Assembly: GCF_019061145.1 (NCBI RefSeq)
Contig: NZ_JAHQZS010000001.1
Coordinates: forward strand, 496,001 to 560,000
Direction: 5' to 3'
DNA length: 64,000 bases
Source of the DNA: Anianabacter salinae
Lineage (GTDB): Bacteria; Pseudomonadota; Alphaproteobacteria; Rhodobacterales; Rhodobacteraceae
The notes under the pieces are model-generated. The model saw nothing but the letters and a program-made list of their open reading frames with translations, searched no databases and had not been told where the DNA came from. Within the stretch, counting starts at the first letter, position 1. Every line of letters starts with the position of its first letter. Below, one piece after another: positions 7,999 through 17,711 of the stretch. A program made the position numbers and the translations under genes.

Positions 7999-8912
7999 GC
8001 GTGATCTATGGCCGCGTCGCGCTGATCGGGCTTGGCCTGATCGCGGGGTCGATGGCCCATGCCGCCCGGCGCGCGGGGGCCGCGGGCGAGATCGTGGGCA
8101 CCGCGCGGTCGCCCGAGACCCGCGCCATTGCCGAGGAGATCGGGCTTTGCGACCGGATCGTCGAAACGGCGGCCGAGGCGGTGAAGGACGCCGATCTTGT
8201 GGTGCTGGCCGTGCCGGTGGGGGTGATGGGCCGGGTCGCGGCCGAGATCGCACCGCATCTTGCGGAAGGCGCCACGGTCACCGACGTCGGGTCGGTCAAG
8301 AAGCATGTCATCGACGCGGTCGCGCCGCACATGCCGCATGGCGTGCATTTCATCCCCGGGCATCCGCTGGCGGGAACGGAACATTCCGGCCCGCGCTCGG
8401 GCTTTGCGGAACTGTTCGACAACCGCTGGTGCCTGCTGGTGCCGGATGAGGCGACGGACGCGGGCGCGCTTGACCGGCTGTCGCGGTTCTGGCGGGCGCT
8501 CGGCTCGAATGTCGAGACGATGGAGGCCGATCATCACGACCTGGTCCTTGCCGTCACCAGCCACACGCCGCACCTGATCGCCTACACCATGGTCGGGGTG
8601 GCGGACGATCTGCGGCGCGTCACCGACAGCGAGGTCATCAAGTTCTCGGCGGCGGGGTTTCGGGATTTCACCCGGATCGCCGCGTCGGATCCCACGATGT
8701 GGCGTGACGTGTTCCTGACGAACAAGGAGGCGACACTGGAAATCCTTGGGCGCTTCACCGAAGAGCTGTTCGCGTTGCAGCGGGCGATCCGCACCGGCGA
8801 CGGGCAGCTGTTGCACGACTATTTCACCCGCACCCGCGCGATCCGGCGCGGGATCATCGAGGCGGGGCAGGATACCGACGCGCCCGACTTCGGGCGGGTG
8901 AAACGGGGCTGA
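7995..8912 (+). CDS. tyrA: prephenate / arogenate dehydrogenase
   Basis: NAD(P)-dependent dehydrogenase of the TyrA family, about 305 residues, performing the oxidative decarboxylation step toward tyrosine. The N-terminal Rossmann motif is IGLGLIAGS (about residues 10-18). [10 protein letters not shown] and [15 protein letters not shown] are the conserved substrate and cofactor blocks of the family, and HTPHLIAY follows near residue 190. The start is GTG 7995, overlapping the hisC stop (GTGA); a GTG at 8001 is a second possibility. It lies in the hisC-tyrA-extensin operon, and its stop shares a base with the next ATG (TGATG). Confidence 0.93.
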   Translation: MSVIYGRVALIGLGLIAGSMAHAARRAGAAGEIVGTARSPETRAIAEEIGLCDRIVETAAEAVKDADLVVLAVPVGVMGRVAAEIAPHLAEGATVTDVGSVKKHVIDAVAPHMPHGVHFIPGHPLAGTEHSGPRSGFAELFDNRWCLLVPDEATDAGALDRLSRFWRALGSNVETMEADHHDLVLAVTSHTPHLIAYTMVGVADDLRRVTDSEVIKFSAAGFRDFTRIAASDPTMWRDVFLTNKEATLEILGRFTEELFALQRAIRTGDGQLLHDYFTRTRAIRRGIIEAGQDTDAPDFGRVKRG

Positions 8913-9832
8913 TGCGGCGGGGGTGGGCAACCCTGGCCGCGGCGGCCCTGCTTGCCGCCGGGGCCGCCGTGGCCGAGGCGCCGCTGCAATCCCCGGTTCC
9001 GGTGCTGCGCCCGGCGGCCCAGGCGGCAGAAGCGGCGGCCGATCCCGACCAGCGCGTCCTGCAGGCGGTCGAGGCGGCCATCGTCATCTCTCCCGTGCCG
9101 GTGCTGCGCCCCGAGGAGGGTGCAGCCGCGCAGCCTGCGCCGCCCGTTGCGCCCAAACCGGATGTGGTTCTGGCGGGGGGCGGCCCAGCCGTTCGGGTGT
9201 CGCCGCGCCCCGGGCCAAGGCCGCCGAACCTGCAGCGCCGGTCCGTGGTGCGCGCCTCGGGGATGCTCGTGCAGCCGCCACCGCCGCCGACGCGCACGCC
9301 GGGCCGGGTCACGGTCGTGTGCGGCGATCCGTCGATCATCGGTCAACCGATGGCGCCGATCCCGGGGCGTATCGCGGGGTGCCGCGTCGCGAACCCGGTG
9401 CGGGTGACGTCTGTCGGGGGCATTTCGCTGAGCCAGGCGGCGACGCTAGATTGCCCGACCGCGCAGGCCTTGCGAAGCTGGGTGGATGCGACGCTGAAGC
9501 CTTCGGTTGGGCGCCTGGGCGGGGGCGTCGCGTCGTTGCAGGTGGCGGCGCATTATTCCTGCCGGACGCGCAACAACCAGCCGGGTGCGAAGGTGTCCGA
9601 GCACGGGCGCGGCAAGGCCATCGACATCTCGGCGATCAACCTGCGCAACGGGCAGTCGCTGACGGTTCTGAAAGGATGGCGCGACGGGTCCATCGGCCCG
9701 GTGATGAAGCGCCTGCATTCTGGGGCCTGCGGGACCTTTGGCACAGTGCTTGGCCCCAATTCGGACCGTTTCCACCAGGATCATTTCCACTTTGACACGG
9801 CACGCCACGGCAACGGCGCCTATTGCCGGTGA
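8912..9832 (+). CDS. extensin-like C-terminal domain protein, exported
   Basis: A 306-residue exported protein of the extensin-like C-terminal family (PF06904). It starts with an Ala-rich signal peptide (about residues 1-21), followed by a Pro/Ala-rich linker to about residue 120 with two SPVPVLRP-type repeats. The conserved C-terminal domain has paired cysteines (C-G-D-P-S, D-C-P-T-A, Y-S-C-R-T, S-G-A-C-G, A-Y-C-R) and HGRGKAIDIS and QDHFHFD blocks that resemble LAS-type peptidase metal ligands. A role in cell-wall metabolism is plausible but unproven. Its ATG shares one base with the tyrA stop. It ends 4 bases before the convergent lrp gene. Confidence 0.85.
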   Translation: MRRGWATLAAAALLAAGAAVAEAPLQSPVPVLRPAAQAAEAAADPDQRVLQAVEAAIVISPVPVLRPEEGAAAQPAPPVAPKPDVVLAGGGPAVRVSPRPGPRPPNLQRRSVVRASGMLVQPPPPPTRTPGRVTVVCGDPSIIGQPMAPIPGRIAGCRVANPVRVTSVGGISLSQAATLDCPTAQALRSWVDATLKPSVGRLGGGVASLQVAAHYSCRTRNNQPGAKVSEHGRGKAIDISAINLRNGQSLTVLKGWRDGSIGPVMKRLHSGACGTFGTVLGPNSDRFHQDHFHFDTARHGNGAYCR

Positions 9833-9836
9833 CGTC

Positions 9837-11525
<1,689 letters not shown>

Positions 11526-11548
11526 GCCGACGGCGCAGGGCCGGTCCG

Positions 11549-12295
11549 TCAGGGAAGCGTAACGATCCTCGCGCCCCGGTCCGTGGCGATCACGGTGTGT
11601 TCGTACTGCACGACCGGCGCGGCGGGTTCGCTGAACAGGGTCCATCCGTCCGGCCCGCCGTTGGCCCATAGCCCGCCCATCGACAGGAAGGGCTCCACCG
11701 TCAGCACAAGGCCCTTGCCGATCCGGCGGCGGTCCCCCTTGGTGGGCCATGTCGCGATCTCGCCCGGGTCTTCGTGCAGGGCGCGACCGACCCCGTGGCT
11801 GGCAAGGTTCCGGATCAGCGTGTAGCCACGCCTTGAGGCGAAGCGCCCGATGGCGTTGCCGATGCCCGACAGCGGCTTGCCGGAACGTGCCTCGGCGATG
11901 CCGATCTGCATGGCGCGCTTGCCGTCCTTGCACAGGCGGTCGAGGTGAGGCGCGACCTTGCCCACGCGAAAGGATGCGCCCGTGTCGGCGAAATAGCCGT
12001 TCTTCGACGCCGAGACGTCGATGTTCACCAGATCACCCTCGGCAATGATCCGGTCGCCCGGGATGCCGTGGGCGATTTCCTCGTTTACGCTGATGCAGGT
12101 GGCACCCGGAAAGTCATAGGTCGATTGCGGGGCCGACACGGCGTCCGCCCGTTCCAGAAACCTGCGCCCGATGTTATCCAGCTCGCGCGTTGTCATCCCC
12201 GGCTCCATGGCCTTTGCCATCGCGGCCATCGTCCGGGCGACAATCCGCCCGATGACTTCCATGCCTTCGAGTTCGTCCTGGTTCGTGATCGTCAT
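11549..12295 (-). CDS. map: type I methionine aminopeptidase
   Basis: Removes the initiator methionine from nascent proteins using two metal ions. The 248-residue product has the expected ligands: Asp in VNIDVSA, Asp in GYFADTGASF, His in SHGVGRALHE, Glu in LTVEPF and Glu in QYEHTV. Several blocks differ from the common form (SHGVG instead of GHGIG), so it may be a divergent paralogue rather than the only map copy. The start is ATG 12295 with AAGGAC upstream at good spacing. It faces trxB tail to tail and is divergent from the sulfurylase fusion. Confidence 0.9.
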   Translation of the reverse strand: MTITNQDELEGMEVIGRIVARTMAAMAKAMEPGMTTRELDNIGRRFLERADAVSAPQSTYDFPGATCISVNEEIAHGIPGDRIIAEGDLVNIDVSASKNGYFADTGASFRVGKVAPHLDRLCKDGKRAMQIGIAEARSGKPLSGIGNAIGRFASRRGYTLIRNLASHGVGRALHEDPGEIATWPTKGDRRRIGKGLVLTVEPFLSMGGLWANGGPDGWTLFSEPAAPVVQYEHTVIATDRGARIVTLP

Positions 12296-12459
12296 GACTA
12301 TGTCCTTGGTGCTTTCTGGCGACCGTAGCAGCGCACGCGCGGGATGTCCCGAGGGCCGGTTCGTCAGGACAACCTTGCCCTGCCTTCGCCATCTTTCCGT
12401 GTGACACCGCACCCGCTGCCCTTTGGCCGCCATGATGCGTCGCCAATCCGCAACATTAC

Positions 12460-12473
12460 GTTCATCCGTGAAC
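12460..12473. promoter_or_regulatory. palindromic operator 1 upstream of the regulator-sulfurylase gene
   Basis: GTTCA-TCCG-TGAAC, a perfect 5-base-arm palindrome identical in core to operator 2. The two centres are 49 bases apart. This is the site nearer to the divergent map gene. Confidence 0.6.
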
Positions 12474-12505
12474 ACACATCTTCCAATCCGCGTGCCGGTG
12501 TGACA

Positions 12506-12525
12506 TATGTTCATCCGTGAACATA
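12506..12525. promoter_or_regulatory. palindromic operator 2 at the regulator-sulfurylase start
   Basis: TATGTTCA-TCCG-TGAACATA has perfect 8-base arms around the same TCCG core as operator 1. It ends 5 bases before the preferred start codon at 12531. An in-frame ATG at 12507 lies inside this palindrome and is probably not used. Confidence 0.65.
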
Positions 12526-12530
12526 AATCC

Positions 12531-14618
12531 ATGACCGAACCCGTGCCCGCAACAGCCCACGCTTCCTTGCCCGATGACGATACGCTCTTCCGCCTTCTGC
12601 GGCAGCTTGATGCTGCGCCTGCGGCCAGTCAGCGCGACATCGCCGAGGCGCTGGATGTCAGCCTTGGCCGCCTGAACGCGATCCTGCGCGCTGTGACAGA
12701 GGCGGGGCTTGTCCAGATCGGCAAGCGCGACAGTCCCGACAGGCGCCAGCGCTTTGCCTACGCCCTGACCGCGAAGGGGGCCGCCCGCAAGGCGCGGCTC
12801 GTAGACCGGTTCCTTGCCCGCAAACGCGCGGAATACAGCGCGCTTCATGCCGAATTGACCGGCACCGACGGTGCCCTTGCCCCTTCTCAACACAGGATGT
12901 TTTCCATGCAAAGCAACATGGCCCCCATTCCCGAACTCTATGTCTCTTACGAATCCGCCCAGAAGCTGAAGGTCGAGGCGGGCGATTTGCCGTCCTGGGA
13001 CCTGACGCCGCGCCAGATCTGCGATCTGGAATTGTTGATGAACGGCGGCTTCTATCCGCTCAAGGGCTTCCTGTCGGAGGCGGATTATGACGGCGTCGTC
13101 GAGGATATGCGCCTGTCTGACGGCGCGCTCTGGCCGATGCCGATCACGCTCGATATTTCCGAGAAGTTCGCCGAAACCATCGAAGCAGGGCAGGACATCG
13201 CCCTGCGCGATCAGGAAGGCGTGATCCTTGCGATCCTGTCGGTCACCGACAAATGGGTGCCGAACAAGGACCGCGAGGCCGAAAAGGTCTACGGGGCGAA
13301 CGACCTTGCGCACCCGGCGGTGAACTACCTGCACCACAAGGCGGGAAAGGTGTATCTGGGCGGTCCGATCACCGGCATCCAGCAGCCCGTGCACTATGAT
13401 TTCAAGGCCCGCCGCGACACCCCGAACGAATTGCGCGCCTATTTCCGCAAACTGGGCTGGCGCCGCGTCGTCGCCTTCCAGACCCGCAACCCGCTGCACC
13501 GCGCGCATCAGGAACTGACCTTCCGCGCCGCGAAAGAGGCGCAGGCGAACCTTCTGATCCATCCGGTCGTCGGCATGACCAAGCCGGGCGACGTCGATCA
13601 CTTCACCCGCGTGCGCTGCTACGAGGCGGTGCTGGACAAGTATCCGCAGGCCACCACCACGATGAGCCTTCTGAACCTTGCCATGCGCATGGCCGGCCCG
13701 CGCGAAGCGGTGTGGCACGGGCTGATCCGCAAGAACCACGGCTGCACGCATTTCATCGTCGGGCGCGATCACGCGGGCCCGGGCAAGAACAGCGCGGGTC
13801 AGGATTTCTACGGCCCCTATGACGCGCAAACGCTGTTCAAGGAGCATCAGGACGAGATCGGCCTGACCATGGTCGATTTCAAGCACATGGTCTACGTGCA
13901 GGAGAAGGCGCAGTATTACCCCGCGAACGAAGTGCCCGAAGGCGACACCGTCCTCGACATCTCGGGCACCGAGCTGCGCCGCCGCCTGCGCGAGGGGCTG
14001 GAGATTCCCGAATGGTTCTCGTTCCCCGAAGTCGTGCGCGAACTTCGCCGCACCTCGCCGCCGCGCGCGCAACAGGGGTTCACGGTGTTCTTTACCGGCT
14101 TCTCGGGTTCGGGCAAGTCGACCATCGCCAACGCGCTGATGGTCAAGCTGATGGAGATGGGCGGCCGTCCCGTGACGCTTCTTGACGGCGACGTGGTGCG
14201 CAAGAACCTGTCGTCCGAGCTTGGCTTCTCCAAGGAACACCGCGACCTGAACATCCGCCGGATCGGGTTCGTTGCGTCCGAGATCACCAAGAACGGCGGC
14301 ATCGCCATCTGTGCCCCCATCGCGCCCTACGCCTCGACCCGCCGGGCCGTGCGCGAGGACATCGAAGCCTTCGGCGCCTTCGTCGAGGTGCATGTCGCAA
14401 CCTCTATCGAGGAATGCGAGCGCCGTGACCGCAAAGGCCTCTACAAGCTGGCGCGCGAGGGCAAGATCAAGGAATTCACCGGCATCAGCGACCCCTATGA
14501 CGTGCCCGAGCACCCCGAGATCCGACTCGACACAGAAGGCACCGACGTCGACCATTGCGCGCATCAGGTGCTACTGAAGCTGGAAAGCATGGGTCTGGTC
14601 GCAAGCCAGACGTTCTGA
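12531..14618 (+). CDS. MarR/EPS-type winged-helix domain fused to bifunctional sulfate adenylyltransferase/APS kinase
   Basis: One open frame of 695 codons encodes three modules. Residues about 12-115 resemble the EPS-associated MarR-family regulator (TIGR04176): DDTLFRLLRQLDA, SQRDIAEALDVSLGRLNAIL, LTAKGAARKARLVDRFLARK. From about residue 130 (APIPELYVSYESAQKLKVE) comes ATP sulfurylase with RNPLHRAH (about 318-325) and GRDHAGPG (about 410), making APS from ATP and sulfate. From about residue 520 comes APS kinase with P-loop GFSGSGKST (about 524), making PAPS. Bifunctional sulfurylase-kinases in this order are well known; the attached winged helix is not usual. The sulfurylase could also start alone at ATG 12906, which has AGGA 8 bases upstream. 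Two palindromes precede the gene. Confidence 0.85.
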   Translation: MTEPVPATAHASLPDDDTLFRLLRQLDAAPAASQRDIAEALDVSLGRLNAILRAVTEAGLVQIGKRDSPDRRQRFAYALTAKGAARKARLVDRFLARKRAEYSALHAELTGTDGALAPSQHRMFSMQSNMAPIPELYVSYESAQKLKVEAGDLPSWDLTPRQICDLELLMNGGFYPLKGFLSEADYDGVVEDMRLSDGALWPMPITLDISEKFAETIEAGQDIALRDQEGVILAILSVTDKWVPNKDREAEKVYGANDLAHPAVNYLHHKAGKVYLGGPITGIQQPVHYDFKARRDTPNELRAYFRKLGWRRVVAFQTRNPLHRAHQELTFRAAKEAQANLLIHPVVGMTKPGDVDHFTRVRCYEAVLDKYPQATTTMSLLNLAMRMAGPREAVWHGLIRKNHGCTHFIVGRDHAGPGKNSAGQDFYGPYDAQTLFKEHQDEIGLTMVDFKHMVYVQEKAQYYPANEVPEGDTVLDISGTELRRRLREGLEIPEWFSFPEVVRELRRTSPPRAQQGFTVFFTGFSGSGKSTIANALMVKLMEMGGRPVTLLDGDVVRKNLSSELGFSKEHRDLNIRRIGFVASEITKNGGIAICAPIAPYASTRRAVREDIEAFGAFVEVHVATSIEECERRDRKGLYKLAREGKIKEFTGISDPYDVPEHPEIRLDTEGTDVDHCAHQVLLKLESMGLVASQTF

Positions 14619-14646
14619 ACGGCGTAGCTGAAGGCCTGGATCACGA

Positions 14647-14700
14647 GAGGCGCGGGACCTGCCGCGCCTCGCCATTCGGATAGAAATGTATCCGAATGGC
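14647..14700 (+). other. two abutting perfect hairpins after the sulfurylase gene
   Basis: Stem 1 has 9-base arms (14647-14655 with 14662-14670) and a 6-base loop. Stem 2 starts on the next base with 12-base arms (14671-14682 with 14689-14700), also with a 6-base loop. Both are perfect. No T-run follows, so a standard terminator is not certain. Stem 2 could be a protein-binding dyad or an RNA-end stabiliser. Confidence 0.55.
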
Positions 14701-14770
14701 CACATTTCTGCCGCAATTCAGGGTTGCTCCAAAATTTACGGCGCATCGTGACCCGAAGTAAAGCTAACTG

Positions 14771-14797
14771 CCTGTAATTGCCCCCAAACATTACAGG
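14771..14797 (+). promoter_or_regulatory. leader hairpin covering the ribosome-binding region of the barrel gene
   Basis: CCTGTAAT (14771-14778) pairs perfectly with ATTACAGG (14790-14797) across an 11-base loop. The AGG at 14795-14797 is the best Shine-Dalgarno for the ATG at 14806, so the stem would hide it. Confidence 0.4.
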
Positions 14798-14805
14798 TCA
14801 TCTCA

Positions 14806-16077
14806 ATGCGATCCGTTCTCTCCCTTGCCGCTGCTGCCCTTCTTTGCGCCGCTGTTCCCGCTGCTGCGCAGACCTGTGCGGGAGGCACTTTCAATATTAA
14901 TGCGCGTGGCCCGATGGACAGCGCCAAGATCTCATTCAATCTTTCGAATGCCAGCTTCGGCGCGAATGCAGGTTTCGACGTGCAGGTGGGAACCCCCGCC
15001 GAATTTACGTCGGTCCGAATCACGGTCGAGGGCAAGCGGGTGTGTGACGGTGTAATGGAATGCAACGGTGCGAAGTTCACGGCCCCCGAGGCAATGGGAC
15101 CTGTGACGCTCGGCATCGAGGTAACCCGCGTCGAAAATGCGGGCGCGGGACAAGTCACCTTGGCGTGTTTTGGCACCGATGGCGTTCCGGTGGGGTCAAC
15201 GGGAAACAACTCCTCCTCTTCCTCCTCCAGCAGCTCCACCACCCAGACCACCAACACGACGCTTGCGGCGGGCGGCGCGGCGGGCGGGGCGATCGGGGGT
15301 GCCATCGGTGCCGCGCTGGGCGGCGGCGGGGGCGGCGTGCAGGCCACGCGCGACAGCTTTAGGTTTTCGACGCAAGGCGTGGGCGATCTGTCGCGCGGCT
15401 GGGATGCCTGGATCATCGGGCAGGGCCGCATCTTTGGCGGCAGCCTGTCGGGCGGCGGTTTCGAAGGCACAGTTGGCGCGCATGTCAATGCAGGGCCGAA
15501 CGCCAAGATCGGTGTCCTGCTGTCCTACGGCGATTATTCCATCACCCAAGGCGCCACCACGACCAACACGAGCGCCTTGACCTACGGCCCGTATTTCAAA
15601 CTGGCGATCAGCCCGCGCTACCAGCTTGATGGCTATCTCGCCTTTGCCACGCCCAGCTACACCACAGGCGCGGTCAGCTATACGGCGGCGCGGACCATCG
15701 GCGGGCTGAACGTGCGGGCGCGCTATGACATCGGCGGGATCGAGATCGACAGCTTCCTCGGGCTGCGTGGCTTCTCCGAGGCGTTGCCAGCCGCGTCGGG
15801 TGCGGCGCGCACGATCACCAGCTACACCGGGTCAATCGGCTCGAAGGCCAAGTTCAACCCCGGCGCGCCGCTGCGGCCCTACGTCAGCCTCGCGGGGGAA
15901 TACAACAGCTTTTCCAACGGCTTGGGAACAACCACCGACAGTCTCGCGCCAAGGCTCGGCCTCGGCGTGGACTACACCGGCGCCGCCGGAAACCTGTCGG
16001 TCAATCTGGACGGCGGCCAGTTGTTCCAGGGCGCACAGGACTACGGGTTCGGCGTGACCTACGAGACCAGCTGGTAG
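14806..16077 (+). CDS. modular outer-membrane beta-barrel protein of unknown function
   Basis: I do not recognise a named family. The 423-residue product is clearly modular. It has a signal peptide (residues 1-21), then an N-terminal domain of about 110 residues with four cysteines (near 24, 85, 91 and 124) suited to two disulfides. A linker with a run of nine serines and TTQTTNTT follows. A Gly-zipper segment (about 155-178, repeats of GGAxGGAIGG type) comes next, then about 240 residues of alternating aromatic/polar strands that look like a beta-barrel and end in aromatic W. The layout resembles autotransporter-like barrels with a small passenger. It sits alone after a double hairpin, with its own leader hairpin. 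Confidence 0.7.
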   Translation: MRSVLSLAAAALLCAAVPAAAQTCAGGTFNINARGPMDSAKISFNLSNASFGANAGFDVQVGTPAEFTSVRITVEGKRVCDGVMECNGAKFTAPEAMGPVTLGIEVTRVENAGAGQVTLACFGTDGVPVGSTGNNSSSSSSSSSTTQTTNTTLAAGGAAGGAIGGAIGAALGGGGGGVQATRDSFRFSTQGVGDLSRGWDAWIIGQGRIFGGSLSGGGFEGTVGAHVNAGPNAKIGVLLSYGDYSITQGATTTNTSALTYGPYFKLAISPRYQLDGYLAFATPSYTTGAVSYTAARTIGGLNVRARYDIGGIEIDSFLGLRGFSEALPAASGAARTITSYTGSIGSKAKFNPGAPLRPYVSLAGEYNSFSNGLGTTTDSLAPRLGLGVDYTGAAGNLSVNLDGGQLFQGAQDYGFGVTYETSW

Positions 16078-16080
16078 ACG

Positions 16081-16962
16081 CTAGCCGAGGTTCAGGAACC
16101 CGCGCATCAGGACGTAGCCTTGCCCTGCGACGCGCACGCCGGTGATGGCGTCGCGGGGCCCCAGCACCTCGACGCGCGCCTGACCGGGGCGGTTCATCCA
16201 GTGGCCCTGTTCGGCGATGAAGGCGGGCTGGTCGATCAGCCCCTCGGACCACAGGTAGGCCGCCATCGCACCGGTCGCGGAGCCGGTGAAGGGATCCTCG
16301 GGCGGCAGCGGCGGCGCCAGCAGAAGCCGCGAAAATGTGTCGCCCTCGGGCGTGGCGCCGCCCAGCGTCACGAGAAACGGCTCCATCAGCGGGTCAGGAT
16401 AGTCGATCTCGCCCTGAAACCTTTGCATGTCCGCGGCGTCCAGCCGCGCGGCGGCCAGCGACTCTTGCCCGTCGAGCAGCGTGACGACAAAGGGCAGTCC
16501 CGTCGACACCACGCGCGGCGGCGCGGCGATGCTGCGCTCGGGCAGGCCGATCAGCGCGGCGATGCGCGCCTCGGGGACGTAGGGGCCGAAATCGGGCGCG
16601 TTCTGCACCATCGACACCCAGACGCCCTTTGCCCCGGTCTCAATGCGAACGGGCACCACGCCTGCGCCGGTTTCGACCGTCAGATCGCCCTCGCTGACGA
16701 GGCCACGATCATACAGAGAGGTGACGCTTGCCACCGTGGGATGCCCGGCAAAGGGGATCTCGCGGTTGGCCATGAAATAGCGGATGCGCACATCGGCGCG
16801 GTCGGATGCGCACAGGAACGTGCATTCGACCAGCCCCGTCTCGCGGGTGATGGCCATGCACAGATCGTCGGGCAGGCCATCGGCGTCGTGAATGACGGCA
16901 CAGCCGTTTCCTGCGAAAGGCTGTGCCGTGAAGGCATCGACCCAGTCGAAGCCGATGGGCAT
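16081..16962 (-). CDS. PhzF-family isomerase/epimerase-like protein
   Basis: A 293-residue member of the PhzF family, which includes the phenazine isomerase PhzF and many uncharacterised diaminopimelate-epimerase-fold proteins. It shows QPFAGNGCAVI near residues 14-24, RETGLVECTFL with the conserved Glu, the EIPFAGHPTVAS block and the DPFTGSATGAMAAY segment near the C-terminus. The substrate is unknown. It is the third gene of an operon with hsp20 and the DUF1150 gene: its ATG shares a base with the DUF1150 stop. It ends 3 bases from the convergent barrel gene. Confidence 0.88.
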   Translation of the reverse strand: MPIGFDWVDAFTAQPFAGNGCAVIHDADGLPDDLCMAITRETGLVECTFLCASDRADVRIRYFMANREIPFAGHPTVASVTSLYDRGLVSEGDLTVETGAGVVPVRIETGAKGVWVSMVQNAPDFGPYVPEARIAALIGLPERSIAAPPRVVSTGLPFVVTLLDGQESLAAARLDAADMQRFQGEIDYPDPLMEPFLVTLGGATPEGDTFSRLLLAPPLPPEDPFTGSATGAMAAYLWSEGLIDQPAFIAEQGHWMNRPGQARVEVLGPRDAITGVRVAGQGYVLMRGFLNLG

Positions 16963-17189
16963 CAGTGGACGTTCACGGGCGCAAGATCGTTCTGGCGGGC
17001 CAGGATGAACGCAAGGTGGCGATCCTTGACCAGCGCCAGACGCTGCCCGTCGGCGTCGTGCAGGGCAAAGAGCGTTTCCATGCCGTCCGCCTGTTCCTGC
17101 ACCTCTTCGGGCAGATCGCTCACGTCGACGGGTCGCACATAGACCAGCCGTTCGGAATTGATCCGGTCGAAATCATGGATGGCGTTCAT
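16962..17189 (-). CDS. DUF1150 family small protein
   Basis: A 75-residue protein of the DUF1150 family, which is typical of Alphaproteobacteria and usually encoded next to a small heat-shock protein, as here. The conserved part is LVYVRPVDVSDLPEEV followed by LFALHDADGQRLALVKDR. Function is unknown. It overlaps the hsp20 stop by four bases (ATGA) and shares a base with the phzF start, so all three genes are probably translated in a coupled way from the heat-shock-type promoter upstream of hsp20. Confidence 0.88.
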   Translation of the reverse strand: MNAIHDFDRINSERLVYVRPVDVSDLPEEVQEQADGMETLFALHDADGQRLALVKDRHLAFILARQNDLAPVNVH

Positions 17190-17650
17190 TTGCTCTTCCC
17201 CCTTCTGGGCCCCGTGTTGATCGTGCCCGTGGTCTTCGGGCCCGCATTGATCGGGATGGTCTGGATCACCGTTTCCGGCTCTGCACGGCGAAGGTCGATG
17301 TGCAAGAGGCCGTTTTCAAGCGATGCTCCTGCCACCTCAACGCCGTCGGCCAGCACAAAGGTCCGCTGGAACTGGCGAGCGGCGATGCCGCGATGCAGGA
17401 AGACGCGCGTCTCGGCGTCCTCGGACTGGCGCCCGCGGATCACCAACTGGCGGTCCTCTGTCGTGATCGACAGGTCGTCCTCTGGAAACCCGGCGACGGC
17501 CAGCGTGATCCGGTAGGACAAATCGCTGGTCTGTTCGATATTGTAGGGTGGGTAACCGCCAGCGTCGGATTTGGCGGTTCGCTCGACCAGCCGCTCTAGC
17601 TGCTCGAACCCGAGAAGAAAGGGGTGTGACCCCAACGTCATTTTCGTCAT
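17186..17650 (-). CDS. Hsp20/alpha-crystallin small heat-shock protein
   Basis: ATP-independent holdase chaperone of 154 residues. The alpha-crystallin domain spans about residues 30-125, from YNIEQTSDLSYRITLAVAGF to the closing G-L-L-x-I-D-L motif (ENGLLHIDL), with RQLVIRGRQ and VFLHRGIAARQFQRTF in between as in IbpA-like proteins. The start is ATG 17650, preceded by AAAGGA at good spacing; upstream extension would enter the promoter. It is the first gene of hsp20-DUF1150-phzF. A promoter resembling the RpoH consensus lies about 60 bases upstream. Confidence 0.93.
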   Translation of the reverse strand: MTKMTLGSHPFLLGFEQLERLVERTAKSDAGGYPPYNIEQTSDLSYRITLAVAGFPEDDLSITTEDRQLVIRGRQSEDAETRVFLHRGIAARQFQRTFVLADGVEVAGASLENGLLHIDLRRAEPETVIQTIPINAGPKTTGTINTGPRRGKSK

Positions 17651-17711
17651 CGACACGTCCTTTGACAAGCGACAGTGCAGGTATGGCCCCAAGTCTGGCG
17701 ACCGCCCTCAA

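Noticed and set aside
12507-12530. ATG at 12507 as start of the fusion protein
   Set aside because: It lies inside the palindromic operator, has no Shine-Dalgarno, and the added residues have no family similarity.
12462-14564. 700-codon open frame antisense to the sulfurylase fusion
   Set aside because: It mirrors the codon structure of a clearly homologous plus-strand gene and has no recognisable domain; long antisense frames are expected in GC-rich DNA.
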